This document shows positions 44,503 to 52,732 of a stretch of 64,000 bases of DNA, piece after piece (the first letter of the stretch is position 1; every line of letters begins with the position of its first letter). This stretch comes from JBDWFY01 sp965275915 (GTDB lineage Bacteria; Pseudomonadota; Alphaproteobacteria; Rhizobiales; Stappiaceae). Location: the NCBI GenBank assembly GCA_965275915.1, contig CBDHYI010000007.1, positions 2,170,001 through 2,234,000 of the forward strand. Reading direction: 5' to 3'. The translations under genes were made by a program, and so were the position numbers. The notes under the pieces were generated by a model. It worked only from the letters and a program-made list of their open reading frames with translations. It made no database searches and was not told the origin of the DNA.

Positions 44503-45426
44503 TCAATCCGGCGCAGCCGAAAAGAATGTCTCAAACGCGTCAATCACCCGTTCGGGCAGTTCTTCCGCCAGATAATGTCCACCCGGCAGCGCATATCCCT
44601 CCACGTTTTCGGCCCGTTCGCGCCATAGCGCCAGGCAGTCGAAGTGTTTTTCAATCGCGCCGTGCTTTCCCCAAAGGGCGAGAAGCGGCTGGGTTATTTT
44701 GCGCCCCTCGTCCTCATCGTCGTGTCTGATATCGATTGTCCGGGCCGCGCGATAATCCTCGCAGGCGCCGCGGATGGCGGCCGGGTCGCGGAACGCCGTG
44801 ACATATTCATTCATGGCCTGTTCGGAAAAGGGTGCCAGCCCCGCCGAACCGGCGCCGCACTTGGTGCGCAGATAATACTCCGGATCGGCGCCGATCAGCG
44901 TTTCGGGAAAGGGCGCCGGCTGGGTCAGCCAGTACCAGTGCCAGTAGGTCTGGGCAAACGCACTGTCCGCCTCCCGGTACATCTCGCGCGTTGGTGCGAT
45001 GTCCAGCGTCACAAGCGCCCGGACCCGGTCGCCGTGATCAAGCGTCAGGCGATGGGCGACCCGCGCGCCCCTGTCATGGGAACCGATCAGGAACCTGTCA
45101 ATGCCAAGCGCCGACATCACCTCGACCATGTCCCCGGCCATTGCGCGTTTGGAATAAGGTGCGTGGTCCGTGTCCGTGTCCGGTTTGTGCGAGCGGCCGT
45201 ACCCTCTGAGGTCCGGGCAGACAACCTTGTATGTTTTCGACAGGTGCGGCGCCACGCGATGCCACATGGCGGAGGTTTGCGGATAGCCGTGGAGCAGAAG
45301 CAGCGCCGGTCCGTCCCCCGCAATCCGGCAGAATATGCGGCCCTCGCGTGTGGCGACCGTCCTTTCTTCAAATCCTTCAAAGAAGGAGGATGTCGGGGAC
45401 ACGGGATCGATTACGGGGTCGCTCAT
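44503..45426 (-). CDS. Alpha/beta hydrolase, haloacetate (fluoroacetate) dehalogenase-like
   Basis: A 307-residue alpha/beta hydrolase. HGYPQT (46-51) forms the oxyanion hole. The nucleophile elbow is GSHDRGAR, with Asp118 as nucleophile and Arg119 and Arg122 placed as the carboxylate-binding pair of fluoroacetate dehalogenases. YWHWYW (161-166) supplies the His-Trp halide site and His284 (GGHYLAEE) the base. Epoxide hydrolases share the fold but lack the two arginines. The ATG at 45426 avoids a long unlikely N-terminus. Its stop abuts that of uxuA. Confidence 0.82.
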   Translation of the reverse strand: MSDPVIDPVSPTSSFFEGFEERTVATREGRIFCRIAGDGPALLLLHGYPQTSAMWHRVAPHLSKTYKVVCPDLRGYGRSHKPDTDTDHAPYSKRAMAGDMVEVMSALGIDRFLIGSHDRGARVAHRLTLDHGDRVRALVTLDIAPTREMYREADSAFAQTYWHWYWLTQPAPFPETLIGADPEYYLRTKCGAGSAGLAPFSEQAMNEYVTAFRDPAAIRGACEDYRAARTIDIRHDDEDEGRKITQPLLALWGKHGAIEKHFDCLALWRERAENVEGYALPGGHYLAEELPERVIDAFETFFSAAPD

Positions 45427-45504
45427 GGCTGCCGCCCTGTTTATTCTCTGTCTGCAGTGATTATTCGGTTCAATGCGGCAATCGTCAATGACTGACCGGT
45501 GCGC

Positions 45505-45535
45505 AAAAAGAAAAGCCCTGCCAAGTGGGCAGGGC
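45505..45535 (-). terminator. Rho-independent terminator, minus strand
   Basis: Stem GCCCTGCC/GGCAGGGC with a 5-base loop, followed on the minus strand by TTTTCTTTTT. It would stop minus-strand transcription entering from 45536 or beyond, just upstream of the hydrolase gene. Confidence 0.8.
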
Positions 45536-45605
45536 CAGTTTGAACAGGCTCCACGGTCAGGGAGGGAGGGAATCCCGACGCGTTGGATTGAAAACAACCT
45601 GCTGC
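45505..45605 (-). ncRNA. Candidate small RNA with CU-rich single-stranded loop
   Basis: A transcript on the minus strand ending at a strong terminator (45505-45535) has no plausible gene upstream of it on that strand. The region has CCCTCCCTCCC (on the minus strand, 45559-45571), complementary to purine-rich ribosome binding sites, then a short gap and the terminator. TATATG at 45605-45610 could be a -10. I place the 5' end near 45605; this is an estimate. Arrangement resembles trans-acting alphaproteobacterial sRNAs of the alpha-r type. Confidence 0.5.
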
Positions 45606-45777
45606 ATATACCCTAAGTGGTAACCGTTAATTTTCGGTAAAGACGCGTAATTATTATTGCGGTACAACCCTTGATTCTTTTTGTATTTGTGAACTGCTTC
45701 ACACCTTCGGGTTTCGGAGGAAATCCGAAACCCGGATTTTAATCCCTGACCAGATACCCTGAACGGAGGCTCGGACC

Positions 45778-47148
45778 TTGGGGACACAAAAAGTGAGTTT
45801 AAGTGCTGCTCTGGCCCGATTTGCCACCGACAAGTCCGCGCACCTGCCCGAGCGAGCCCGCCGGGTGATGCGGCTCTCCCTCTTTGACTGGATTGCCGTC
45901 GGACGGGCCGGAACAGGCGAAGCTGTCAGCCGCCTTGTCAGGCAGGCGGTTGCTGAAGACGGCGGTGCCGCCGATGCGTCGGTCTTCGGCTGTAAGGTGA
46001 GGCTTCCTGCCAGGGCAGCCGCACTGTCCAATGGAACCACGTCCCATGCGCTCGATTATGATGACACGCATTTTGACTATGTCGGCCATCCCAGTGTTGC
46101 CGTGGTTCCGGCGGCCCTTGCTGTGGCGGAAAAAAACGGGGCGTCCGGAAATGAGTTTCTCAACGCCGCCCTGATCGGCGCTGAGGCGGCCTGCCGTGTC
46201 GGTGTGTGGCTTGGCAGGGCGCATTATCAGCTCGGCTTTCACCAGACGGCGACGTCGGGGTGTTTTGGAGCGGCGCTGGCGGCCTGCCGTTTATCGGGCG
46301 CATCGCCGGAACAAGCCCGGCAGGCGCTCGGCATTGCCTCCACCCGGGCATCGGGCCTCAAATCGCAATTCGGGACCATGGGTAAGCCCTATAATGCGGG
46401 GATTGCGGCCGCGAACGGCGTCGAAGCGGCGGAATTAGCCATAAAAGGGTTTGTGTCCGAGCCTGAGGGCCTGGAATGTGCGCAGGGGTTCGGGGAGACC
46501 CACGGCGGTGAAATGCCCTCGCCCGGCGCGGTTCTTGAAGGGCTCGGAACCACCTTTCTTTTTGAATCGGTGCAGCACAAGTTTCACGCCTGCTGCCACG
46601 GTCTTCACGCGGCGCTTGAAGCGCTGACAGGAGCGCGGGAGCGCTATCAGCTTCAGCCGGACCGGATTGAAAGCGTAAGGCTGACGGTCAACCCCCGCTG
46701 GCTGAAGGTCTGCAACATTTCCGAACCGGCAACTGGCCTTGAGGCGAAGTTCAGCTATCGCCTTACGGCGGCCATGGCGCTTGCAGGGCGCGACACAAGC
46801 GCGCTTGCGACATTTTCCGATGCCACTTGCGAGAACGAACTGCTGGTCCGCTTGCGCAATCGCATCGCAGTTCATGCGGACGAGGCGGTGAGCGACACCC
46901 AGACGCATGCGGTGATCGAACGAACAGACGGCATGCCCGTAGACGCCTCATATGACCTTAGTCAGCCTTTGCCAATTGAGGCGCGGGAGGAACGCGTGCG
47001 CGCCAAAGCGGCTGCGTTGCTTGGCGAAGAGCCGGCCGCAAAACTATGGCAACAGGTTGCGGAGGCTAGTGAGTCCTCAGAGGCCGTCAGGTCCTTTGAC
47101 CTTGTCGGTGCCGCCCCACTCCGGGGTGCGCTTAACGGGTCAGATTGA
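45778..47148 (+). CDS. MmgE/PrpD family protein
   Basis: A 456-residue MmgE/PrpD protein: SNGTTSHALDYDDTHFDYVGHPS (about residues 83-105) carries the conserved His-Asp pairs of the family, and KFHACCHGLHAALEAL is the C-terminal domain signature. PrpD is 2-methylcitrate dehydratase, but many members act on other tricarboxylates or on itaconate. TTG at 45778 has GGAGG eight bases upstream, so it is preferred. Convergent with and overlapping the racemase gene by 17 bases. Confidence 0.88.
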   Translation: MGTQKVSLSAALARFATDKSAHLPERARRVMRLSLFDWIAVGRAGTGEAVSRLVRQAVAEDGGAADASVFGCKVRLPARAAALSNGTTSHALDYDDTHFDYVGHPSVAVVPAALAVAEKNGASGNEFLNAALIGAEAACRVGVWLGRAHYQLGFHQTATSGCFGAALAACRLSGASPEQARQALGIASTRASGLKSQFGTMGKPYNAGIAAANGVEAAELAIKGFVSEPEGLECAQGFGETHGGEMPSPGAVLEGLGTTFLFESVQHKFHACCHGLHAALEALTGARERYQLQPDRIESVRLTVNPRWLKVCNISEPATGLEAKFSYRLTAAMALAGRDTSALATFSDATCENELLVRLRNRIAVHADEAVSDTQTHAVIERTDGMPVDASYDLSQPLPIEAREERVRAKAAALLGEEPAAKLWQQVAEASESSEAVRSFDLVGAAPLRGALNGSD

Positions 47149-47884
47149 GCGTCGGATCGTCAAGTTCCAACGGAAAGCGATCCGGAACCAGGGCCTGATG
47201 AAACCACTTTATGAAGCTGTAGATGGAGAACACCGGCAGGCCCGTCATTTTTCTGATGTCAGCGGCGTAGGGCGTCATATTGGTGCATTCCAGAACGATT
47301 GCGCCGATATTGTCGTGTCCGGTCACAAGATCGCGTGCCGCATCCAGCAAATCGAGCCGGCAGGCTTCAAAGTCGATGCTCGGCTGATCGTCGAGAATGC
47401 CGCGGGTGAAGGCGCGGCCGGCGTCGGTTCCGACAATCGGTGTGTCGAGCGGCGCATTGGCGGCCTTAAGATGATCGGCGGACAGGTTGGTTTTCGAGAT
47501 GGTGATGACGCCGACCCGCTGATGTTTCGGCAGCATCTGTTGCACGACGGGGATCTGCATCAGGGACGATGTTGCCACCGGAACCGGCACGGCAGCTGAG
47601 ACCTGATCCTGGATCAGCGCCAGGAACCCGCAATTGGTCGTCAGTCCGTCGCAGCCGGACGCGACAAGATCTCTGGCGGCGTCTATGAACCCGTCGATCA
47701 GGTCGCGCGGGTCGCTGCGAACGACTTTGTCGGGCGATGCGCCCCGTACGATGCGGTACTGGACCGGGAAGGGCCAGGTTCTGGCATTGGCAATGTCGCC
47801 ATAGATGCGCGGAAACCGCGTCTCCAGCATCATGATGCCGATATTGGCTCCGTAGATTGTTTTGCCGCCGAACTCGACCGACAT
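47132..47884 (-). CDS. Aspartate/glutamate racemase family protein
   Basis: A 250-residue racemase-fold protein with both catalytic cysteines: LTTNCGFLAL and VLECTNM. Members invert amino acids or, in the hydantoin and maleate isomerase groups, other acids. The start at 47884 has GGGAG seven bases upstream; the in-frame ATG at 47902 lies in a long hairpin and is rejected. Downstream of a GntR gene on the same strand, after two hairpins. Confidence 0.85.
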   Translation of the reverse strand: MSVEFGGKTIYGANIGIMMLETRFPRIYGDIANARTWPFPVQYRIVRGASPDKVVRSDPRDLIDGFIDAARDLVASGCDGLTTNCGFLALIQDQVSAAVPVPVATSSLMQIPVVQQMLPKHQRVGVITISKTNLSADHLKAANAPLDTPIVGTDAGRAFTRGILDDQPSIDFEACRLDLLDAARDLVTGHDNIGAIVLECTNMTPYAADIRKMTGLPVFSIYSFIKWFHQALVPDRFPLELDDPTLNLTR

Positions 47885-47897
47885 GATTTTCTCCCAG

Positions 47898-47933
47898 GGC
47901 ATTTCTCGCGATCATTGGATCGCGAGAAATGCC
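47898..47933. repeat. Perfect 16-bp inverted repeat upstream of racemase gene
   Basis: GGCATTTCTCGCGATC / GATCGCGAGAAATGCC with a four-base loop, just upstream of the racemase ribosome binding site. On the minus strand it would form a stable 5' UTR or termination hairpin. No T-run. Confidence 0.75.
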
Positions 47934-47951
47934 TCAACTCTTTGTTTTCAC

Positions 47952-47999
47952 GCGTATCCTTGTCGCGAAGGTGATCCAACCCTCGCGACAAGGATACGC
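47952..47999. repeat. Perfect 17-bp inverted repeat downstream of GntR gene
   Basis: GCGTATCCTTGTCGCGA / TCGCGACAAGGATACGC with a 14-base loop, between the GntR stop and the first hairpin. It could terminate GntR transcription. The long, perfect stems suggest intergenic repeat elements of the kind seen in Rhizobiales. Confidence 0.75.
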
Positions 48000-48011
48000 C
48001 GGGCCCTGAGC

Positions 48012-48713
48012 CTAATCCATCGGCACATAGAGTTGAGAATAGGCGATCCGGACCGCTTCCGTAGCCTCTTCCCGCCGCCGTTCTATGTGGGATCGCATGG
48101 CCGACACCGCGGCGTCGGCGTCCCGCTTTTTCAAGGCGTCAACGATCGTGCGATGCGCGCCAAGGGTCACCCCGTTCCTGTCCTGAACACCGCGCAGCCC
48201 CTGCATATCGATCAGGCGGATATAGCGAATGCGGCCGTTGATATTTTCCAGCAGCCTGACCAGCTCGACATTCCTTGAAAGCAAGGCAAGCGATGTGTGA
48301 AAGTTCTCATCAAGGCGCGCCAGTTCTTCCGGCGTGCTTTCAGGGCTGTAGCGCCCGCGCGTTTTTTCAAGCTCGGCCAGCACCTGGTTGATGTCATCAT
48401 CGCTTGCGCGCTCGACAGCCAGGCGCAGGGCCTCGCACTCTATGGCCATCCGGGTTTCATAGAGGTCCATCACGAGGCGCGGGCTGAGCGGGCGGCAGAA
48501 GAAGCCGCGCCCCTTTGAGAAAGTCAGGAAACCTTCCGCCACCAGCCGGTTGAGGGCTTCACGCACCGGCGTCCGGCTGGCCCCGAGTTTTTGCGAAAGC
48601 GCCACCTCGTTGATGCGTTCCTCCGGCTTGAATTCGAAACTCGTCGCCATCTCGCGAACCTGATCATAGACGTGACTGACACGTCCGGCTGAATTTTCAG
48701 TGGTTTTGGCCAT
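48012..48713 (-). CDS. GntR-family regulator (FCD/FadR-type)
   Basis: A 233-residue regulator: winged helix (NEVALSQKLGASRTPVREALNRL) near residues 35-57 and an all-helical FCD domain with metal-type ligands (DENFHTSL, HRTIVDAL, MRSHIE). The ATG at 48713 follows AGGTG; an upstream GTG at 48734 is less likely. Divergent from the ThDP enzyme with a TGTATACA site between, and upstream of the racemase. Confidence 0.9.
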   Translation of the reverse strand: MAKTTENSAGRVSHVYDQVREMATSFEFKPEERINEVALSQKLGASRTPVREALNRLVAEGFLTFSKGRGFFCRPLSPRLVMDLYETRMAIECEALRLAVERASDDDINQVLAELEKTRGRYSPESTPEELARLDENFHTSLALLSRNVELVRLLENINGRIRYIRLIDMQGLRGVQDRNGVTLGAHRTIVDALKKRDADAAVSAMRSHIERRREEATEAVRIAYSQLYVPMD

Positions 48714-48813
48714 CTGAGGCACCTGATCTGACACCTGGCTGCAGTCTTCAAGCCGGACACTGCGCGATTTTTTTCATTTCCGCAACAGATTTGTCTTCAC
48801 ATCTGAATATTTA

Positions 48814-48825
48814 ATTGTATACAGT
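48814..48825. promoter_or_regulatory. GntR-type operator candidate
   Basis: ATTGTATACAGT contains the perfect palindrome TGTATACA, like FadR/FCD-type GntR sites. It lies between the GntR gene and the divergent ThDP-enzyme gene and overlaps the likely -10. Confidence 0.6.
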
Positions 48826-48887
48826 ATGGAGTGCAGGTAATTCAGATCTTGAAAAACGGACGGCGGGCCGGGAAAGTGGATGCGAGC

Positions 48888-50579
48888 GTGTCGAACAATC
48901 TAAATGGCGCCGAAGCGATGGTGCGAATGCTTGAGGCCCATGGCGTGCGGCACATTTTCGGGCTCTGCGGCGACACGACGCTTCCGTTTTACGATGCCAT
49001 GCTGCGGCTGAACCACACGATCAAACATGTGCTGACACGGGACGAGCGCTGCGCAGCCTATATGGCCGACGCCTATGCCCGCGTTACCGGCCGCGTCGGC
49101 GTATGCGAAGGTCCGTCCGGCGGCGGGGCGACTTACATTCTGCCCGGATTGATCGAAGCATCGGAGAGTTCCTACGCGGTTCTGGGCATCACGACGGATA
49201 TCTCCGTCGGCTCTTACGGCAAATATCCGCTGACGGAGGTCGACCAGGATGCCCTGATGAAGCCGTTGACGAAATGGAACACGGTGATCAGGCAGTCCGC
49301 CCATATCCCGCGTATGGTCCGGGCAGCGTTTCGGGCCATGACCACCGGGCGGCCGGGCGCGGCTCACCTCGGGCTGCCCTATGACATTCAGTATGACCGG
49401 GTCGACGCCGGCGATATCTGGGCGGATGCCAGACACGCAACGTTTCCCGCCTATCCGGCGCGGCCCGAGCCCGGAGCCGCAAGGGCGGCCGTCGAGGCCA
49501 TTCTGTCCGCCAGAAACCCCTTGATCGTCTGCGGCGGAGGGGTTGTCATTGCCGGTGCCATGGCCGAGTTGAGCCGCCTTGCCCGGCGGTTGGATATACC
49601 GGTCGCGACCTCGATATCCGGTCAGGGCAGTCTTGCCGATACGCATCCGAACTGCGTCGGTGTTGTGGGATCAAACGGCGGCACCGACGAGACCTGGGAA
49701 CTGATGGAGGCGGCGGATCTGGTCGTGTTCATGGGATGTCGGGCCGGATCGACCACGACTGCACGGTGGGAGGCGCCGGGCCCCGGAACGCGCATTGTTC
49801 ATTTTGACAGCGACCCGATGGTCGTCGGAGCCAACTATCGGACCGAGGTCGGCGTCGTCGGCGACCTCCTGTTGTCGCTTCAGGAAGTCAATGGCGAACT
49901 GGACCGGATCGGCGACGCGGGCCATGAGTTTGGCGGCGCGGCAGCGGTCGCGGATATCAAGCGCCGGAAATTTGAACTGTTTGACAGGCTGGCAGACAGT
50001 CTTGAGACGCCGATCCGCCCCGAGCGGGTTATCGGCGCGCTGATGAAGGTGCTTCCGGAGGAGGCGGTGATCCTGTCCGATCCGGGCACGTCCTGCCCCT
50101 ATTTTTCCGCCTACTACCGTCAGCCGAAGGCCGGGAGGTATTTTATCACCAACCGGGCGCACGGCGCGCTCGGTTATGCGCTTTCGGCAGCGCTGGGAGC
50201 CTGGTACGGGCGGCCGGACAGCAAGATCGTGGCGATGATGGGGGACGGTTCTTTCGGGTTTACGGCGGGGGAACTGGAGACTGTGACCCGGTTGCGCGCG
50301 CCGATCACCTACATTGTTTTCTCCAACGGCAGTTACGGATGGATCAAAGCGAGCCAGTATGCCGACTGCGATCGGCGCTACTACAATGTCGACTTCAATC
50401 GCACCGATCAGGCTGCCGTTGCCGCTGCCTACGGTATCAAATCGTGGCGCGTGGACAATCCGGAGCAGCTTGAATCCGTTTTGAAGGAGGCTGTCGATTT
50501 TGACGGTCCGACCCTGATTGATGTTATCTGCCAGCCGCTTGAGGAGGCCAACGCGCCGGTGCGCCGTTGGATGGGATGA
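48888..50579 (+). CDS. Thiamine-diphosphate-dependent enzyme (acetolactate synthase-like)
   Basis: A 563-residue ThDP enzyme with three domains. RDERCAAYMADAYARVTG near residue 52 holds the cofactor-activating glutamate; a Rossmann-like middle domain follows; the C-terminal GDGSFGFTAGELETVTRL to NGSYGW is the ThDP/Mg motif. Cytoplasmic. It may be a 2-oxo acid decarboxylase or synthase; the exact one is not clear, because acetolactate synthase, sulfoacetaldehyde- and glyoxylate-type enzymes look alike. The start is uncertain: GTG at 48888 puts NGAEAMVRMLEAHGV at the N-terminus as in the family; GTGs at 48876 and 48831 are alternatives, the last overlapping the promoter. Confidence 0.85.
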   Translation: MSNNLNGAEAMVRMLEAHGVRHIFGLCGDTTLPFYDAMLRLNHTIKHVLTRDERCAAYMADAYARVTGRVGVCEGPSGGGATYILPGLIEASESSYAVLGITTDISVGSYGKYPLTEVDQDALMKPLTKWNTVIRQSAHIPRMVRAAFRAMTTGRPGAAHLGLPYDIQYDRVDAGDIWADARHATFPAYPARPEPGAARAAVEAILSARNPLIVCGGGVVIAGAMAELSRLARRLDIPVATSISGQGSLADTHPNCVGVVGSNGGTDETWELMEAADLVVFMGCRAGSTTTARWEAPGPGTRIVHFDSDPMVVGANYRTEVGVVGDLLLSLQEVNGELDRIGDAGHEFGGAAAVADIKRRKFELFDRLADSLETPIRPERVIGALMKVLPEEAVILSDPGTSCPYFSAYYRQPKAGRYFITNRAHGALGYALSAALGAWYGRPDSKIVAMMGDGSFGFTAGELETVTRLRAPITYIVFSNGSYGWIKASQYADCDRRYYNVDFNRTDQAAVAAAYGIKSWRVDNPEQLESVLKEAVDFDGPTLIDVICQPLEEANAPVRRWMG

Positions 50580-50614
50580 GCGTGTCAGGACATACGGTGC
50601 ACGGCGCGAACGGT

Positions 50615-51502
50615 TCAGATTGCGTAAATCTGCATCTCCGTGCGCGCACGGTCGTAGAAGGCTTGCCCGAGAGCCGAAAGGCTGCGGGACCTGTGCCGGA
50701 TCAACGCCATATCGAGCGTCACGTTCGGGTGGAACGGTCTGACGACATATCCCTTGCCGTCGTCAAAAGCCAATGTAAAGGGATCGATCAAGGCCACACC
50801 GAGTCCCGTTTTGACAAATTCCAGGAGAGAACGGAACAGATGCGACTGGCCCCTGATCCGCCAGCGGCTGCCCGAGCTCAGAAACAGCTCCTTGGTCCGG
50901 TGGTAGGTCATGTGGTTGTCCCCCATCACGATAAAGGGGACATCGCTCAGATCGTCCGGACCCACCGACTGAAGCGCCGCAAGCGGGCTGTCGCGGGGGA
51001 TGGCAAGCTGACAGACAAAGCGCATATGCTCGCAAACAAGGCTGTCATCATAAACCGGCAGCTCGCAGATGCCGATTTCGTTGAGGCCGGACGCCACCCA
51101 TTGCTGGATGTTTCTGGAATACCGGGTTTGAAGCGAAACATCGACGTCGGGATGGTCCCTGACGAAATCCGATACCAGTCCCGTCATAAACCCGAAGGAA
51201 ATGGCATGGGTGCAGACAATCTGCAAAGTGCCGGCTCTTTGATTCTGCAGATCCGTGATCGCAAGGCTGACCTGATTGAGCCCGCGCACGACGGTATCGA
51301 TTTCCCGAAAGAGAATCATCGCCTCGGGCGTCGGCACAAGCCGGCCTTTCTCCCGATCAAACAGTTTCAGTTTGGTCTGGCTTTCAATTTGCGCCAGCAG
51401 ATTGCTGATCGCCGGTTGGGAAATGCCAAGACTGTCCGCCGCTGCCGTGACAGTGCCGGTCTCGATGACGGCATGAAGGGCCTGCAACGGTCTGAAACGC
51501 AT
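50615..51502 (-). CDS. LysR-family transcriptional regulator
   Basis: A 295-residue LysR protein: HTH in residues 1-60 (ALHAVIETGTVTAAADSLGI, SQPAISNLLAQIE), followed by the effector domain. It is divergent from the enolase-superfamily operon and has a T-N11-A site six bases before its own start, so it likely controls that operon and itself. Confidence 0.9.
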   Translation of the reverse strand: MRFRPLQALHAVIETGTVTAAADSLGISQPAISNLLAQIESQTKLKLFDREKGRLVPTPEAMILFREIDTVVRGLNQVSLAITDLQNQRAGTLQIVCTHAISFGFMTGLVSDFVRDHPDVDVSLQTRYSRNIQQWVASGLNEIGICELPVYDDSLVCEHMRFVCQLAIPRDSPLAALQSVGPDDLSDVPFIVMGDNHMTYHRTKELFLSSGSRWRIRGQSHLFRSLLEFVKTGLGVALIDPFTLAFDDGKGYVVRPFHPNVTLDMALIRHRSRSLSALGQAFYDRARTEMQIYAI

Positions 51503-51507
51503 ATGAT

Positions 51508-51522
51508 ATCACTTTTTATGAT
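51508..51522. promoter_or_regulatory. LysR T-N11-A box
   Basis: ATCACTTTTTATGAT is a 15-base dyad with arms ATCA/TGAT and the T-N11-A spacing of LysR-family sites. It lies directly at the 5' end of the lysR gene in the divergent region, as expected for an autoregulating activator. Confidence 0.65.
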
Positions 51523-51592
51523 GTCATTCGGAAGTAATAGTATTTGAAATTATAGGATGGTCAATAAAAACTGAGAGTGTGAGGCAAGTGGC

Positions 51593-52732
51593 GTGACGGC
51601 ATCTGAACAAACAATATCGATGATGGAGGTCCGGCATCTTAAGGTGCCCGTCAATGCCCGCCGCGATCACGGGATCGGTTCGGTTAAACACGCCATTGAC
51701 GCCGTTGTTGTCACGCTTGGGGATGAAAGCGGAGAGACCGGCTATGGCGAAGCGGCCACGTGGTCGGTGTTTACGGGATCGGCCGAGGCCGGTTTTGCGG
51801 CGCTTGACCGTTATATCCGGCCGTATGTCGTCGGTCGGCCGGTGGCGGACCGGGCTGCCATCATGCAGGATGCCGCCGCGGCGGTCGCCCATTGCACGGA
51901 AGCCAAGGCGGCGCTCGAAACCGCGCTTCTCGATTTACAGGGGCGCCGGAGCGGACTGCCGGTCTGGGCGCTGCTTGGCGGCAGGTATCGGGATCGCATT
52001 CCGCTGTCCTGCTCAATTGCGGATCCCGAGTTCGACAACGATCTTCGGCTGATGGAACGGCTGAAACAGGACGGTGTCCGTATCATCAAGGTCAAGACGG
52101 GCTTTGCCGGTCATGCTTTTGATATGATGCGTCTTGAGAGGCTGCGCAATGACTTCCCGGAGTTCGATATCCGCGTGGATTACAATCAGGGCCTCCATCA
52201 CGACACCGCCATTGCCTGCGTCAGGGACATCGCGCAGTTCCGGCCGACTTTCATCGAGCAGCCCGTGAAGGCGCATCTCCGCGGTCTGATGGCAAAGATC
52301 CGTGACGCGATAGACGTGCCGCTGCTGGCGGATGAGAGTGTCTTCGGTCCGGAAGACATGCAGACCGCAATTGCGATGCAGCTTGCCGACGGCGTATCGG
52401 TAAAGATTATGAAGGCTGGCGGCCTGTCTCGGGCGCAGACCGTCGCGAAAATGGCCGCTTCCGTGGGAATGTCGGCCTATGGCGGGGACATGTTTGAAAC
52501 CGGTCTGGCGCATTTGGCGGGAACGCACATGATTGCGGCAACGCCTGAAATCACCCTCGGATGCGAGTTCTATCAGGCGGGTTATTTTCTGGTTGAAGAT
52601 ATTCTTGAAGAGGTGTTTCCGGTTGACAACGGCGATGTGATTGTCCCGTCCGGCCCCGGCCTGGGGATACGCGTGGACGAGGACAAACTGGCCCGGTTTT
52701 CGGTGCGTTTCAGCGATGGAGCGGGCGGATGA
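51593..52732 (+). CDS. Enolase-superfamily enzyme, muconate lactonizing (MLE) subgroup
   Basis: A 379-residue enolase-superfamily protein. KVK (Lys166-Val-Lys168 in IIKVKTG) and Lys271 in SVKIMKAGG are the two opposed acid-base lysines of the MLE subgroup; metal ligands are Asp196 (VDYNQG), Glu222 (IEQP) and Asp247 (ADES). The subgroup contains racemases, epimerases and cycloisomerases. The next gene is a D-amino-acid-dehydrogenase-like flavoprotein and TRAP transport follows, so an amino acid or betaine epimerase is a reasonable guess. A sugar-lactone isomerase is the alternative. The GTG start follows GAGG; ATG at 51620 is possible. Confidence 0.82.
   Translation: MTASEQTISMMEVRHLKVPVNARRDHGIGSVKHAIDAVVVTLGDESGETGYGEAATWSVFTGSAEAGFAALDRYIRPYVVGRPVADRAAIMQDAAAAVAHCTEAKAALETALLDLQGRRSGLPVWALLGGRYRDRIPLSCSIADPEFDNDLRLMERLKQDGVRIIKVKTGFAGHAFDMMRLERLRNDFPEFDIRVDYNQGLHHDTAIACVRDIAQFRPTFIEQPVKAHLRGLMAKIRDAIDVPLLADESVFGPEDMQTAIAMQLADGVSVKIMKAGGLSRAQTVAKMAASVGMSAYGGDMFETGLAHLAGTHMIAATPEITLGCEFYQAGYFLVEDILEEVFPVDNGDVIVPSGPGLGIRVDEDKLARFSVRFSDGAGG

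Noticed and set aside
45557..45787. Small minus-strand open frame of about 76 codons
   Set aside because: No ribosome binding site, composition is not protein-like, and it crosses the sRNA and the MmgE/PrpD start region.
47885..47902. Upstream ATG of the racemase gene
   Set aside because: It lies inside a perfect 16-bp hairpin; the ATG at 47884 has a good ribosome binding site.
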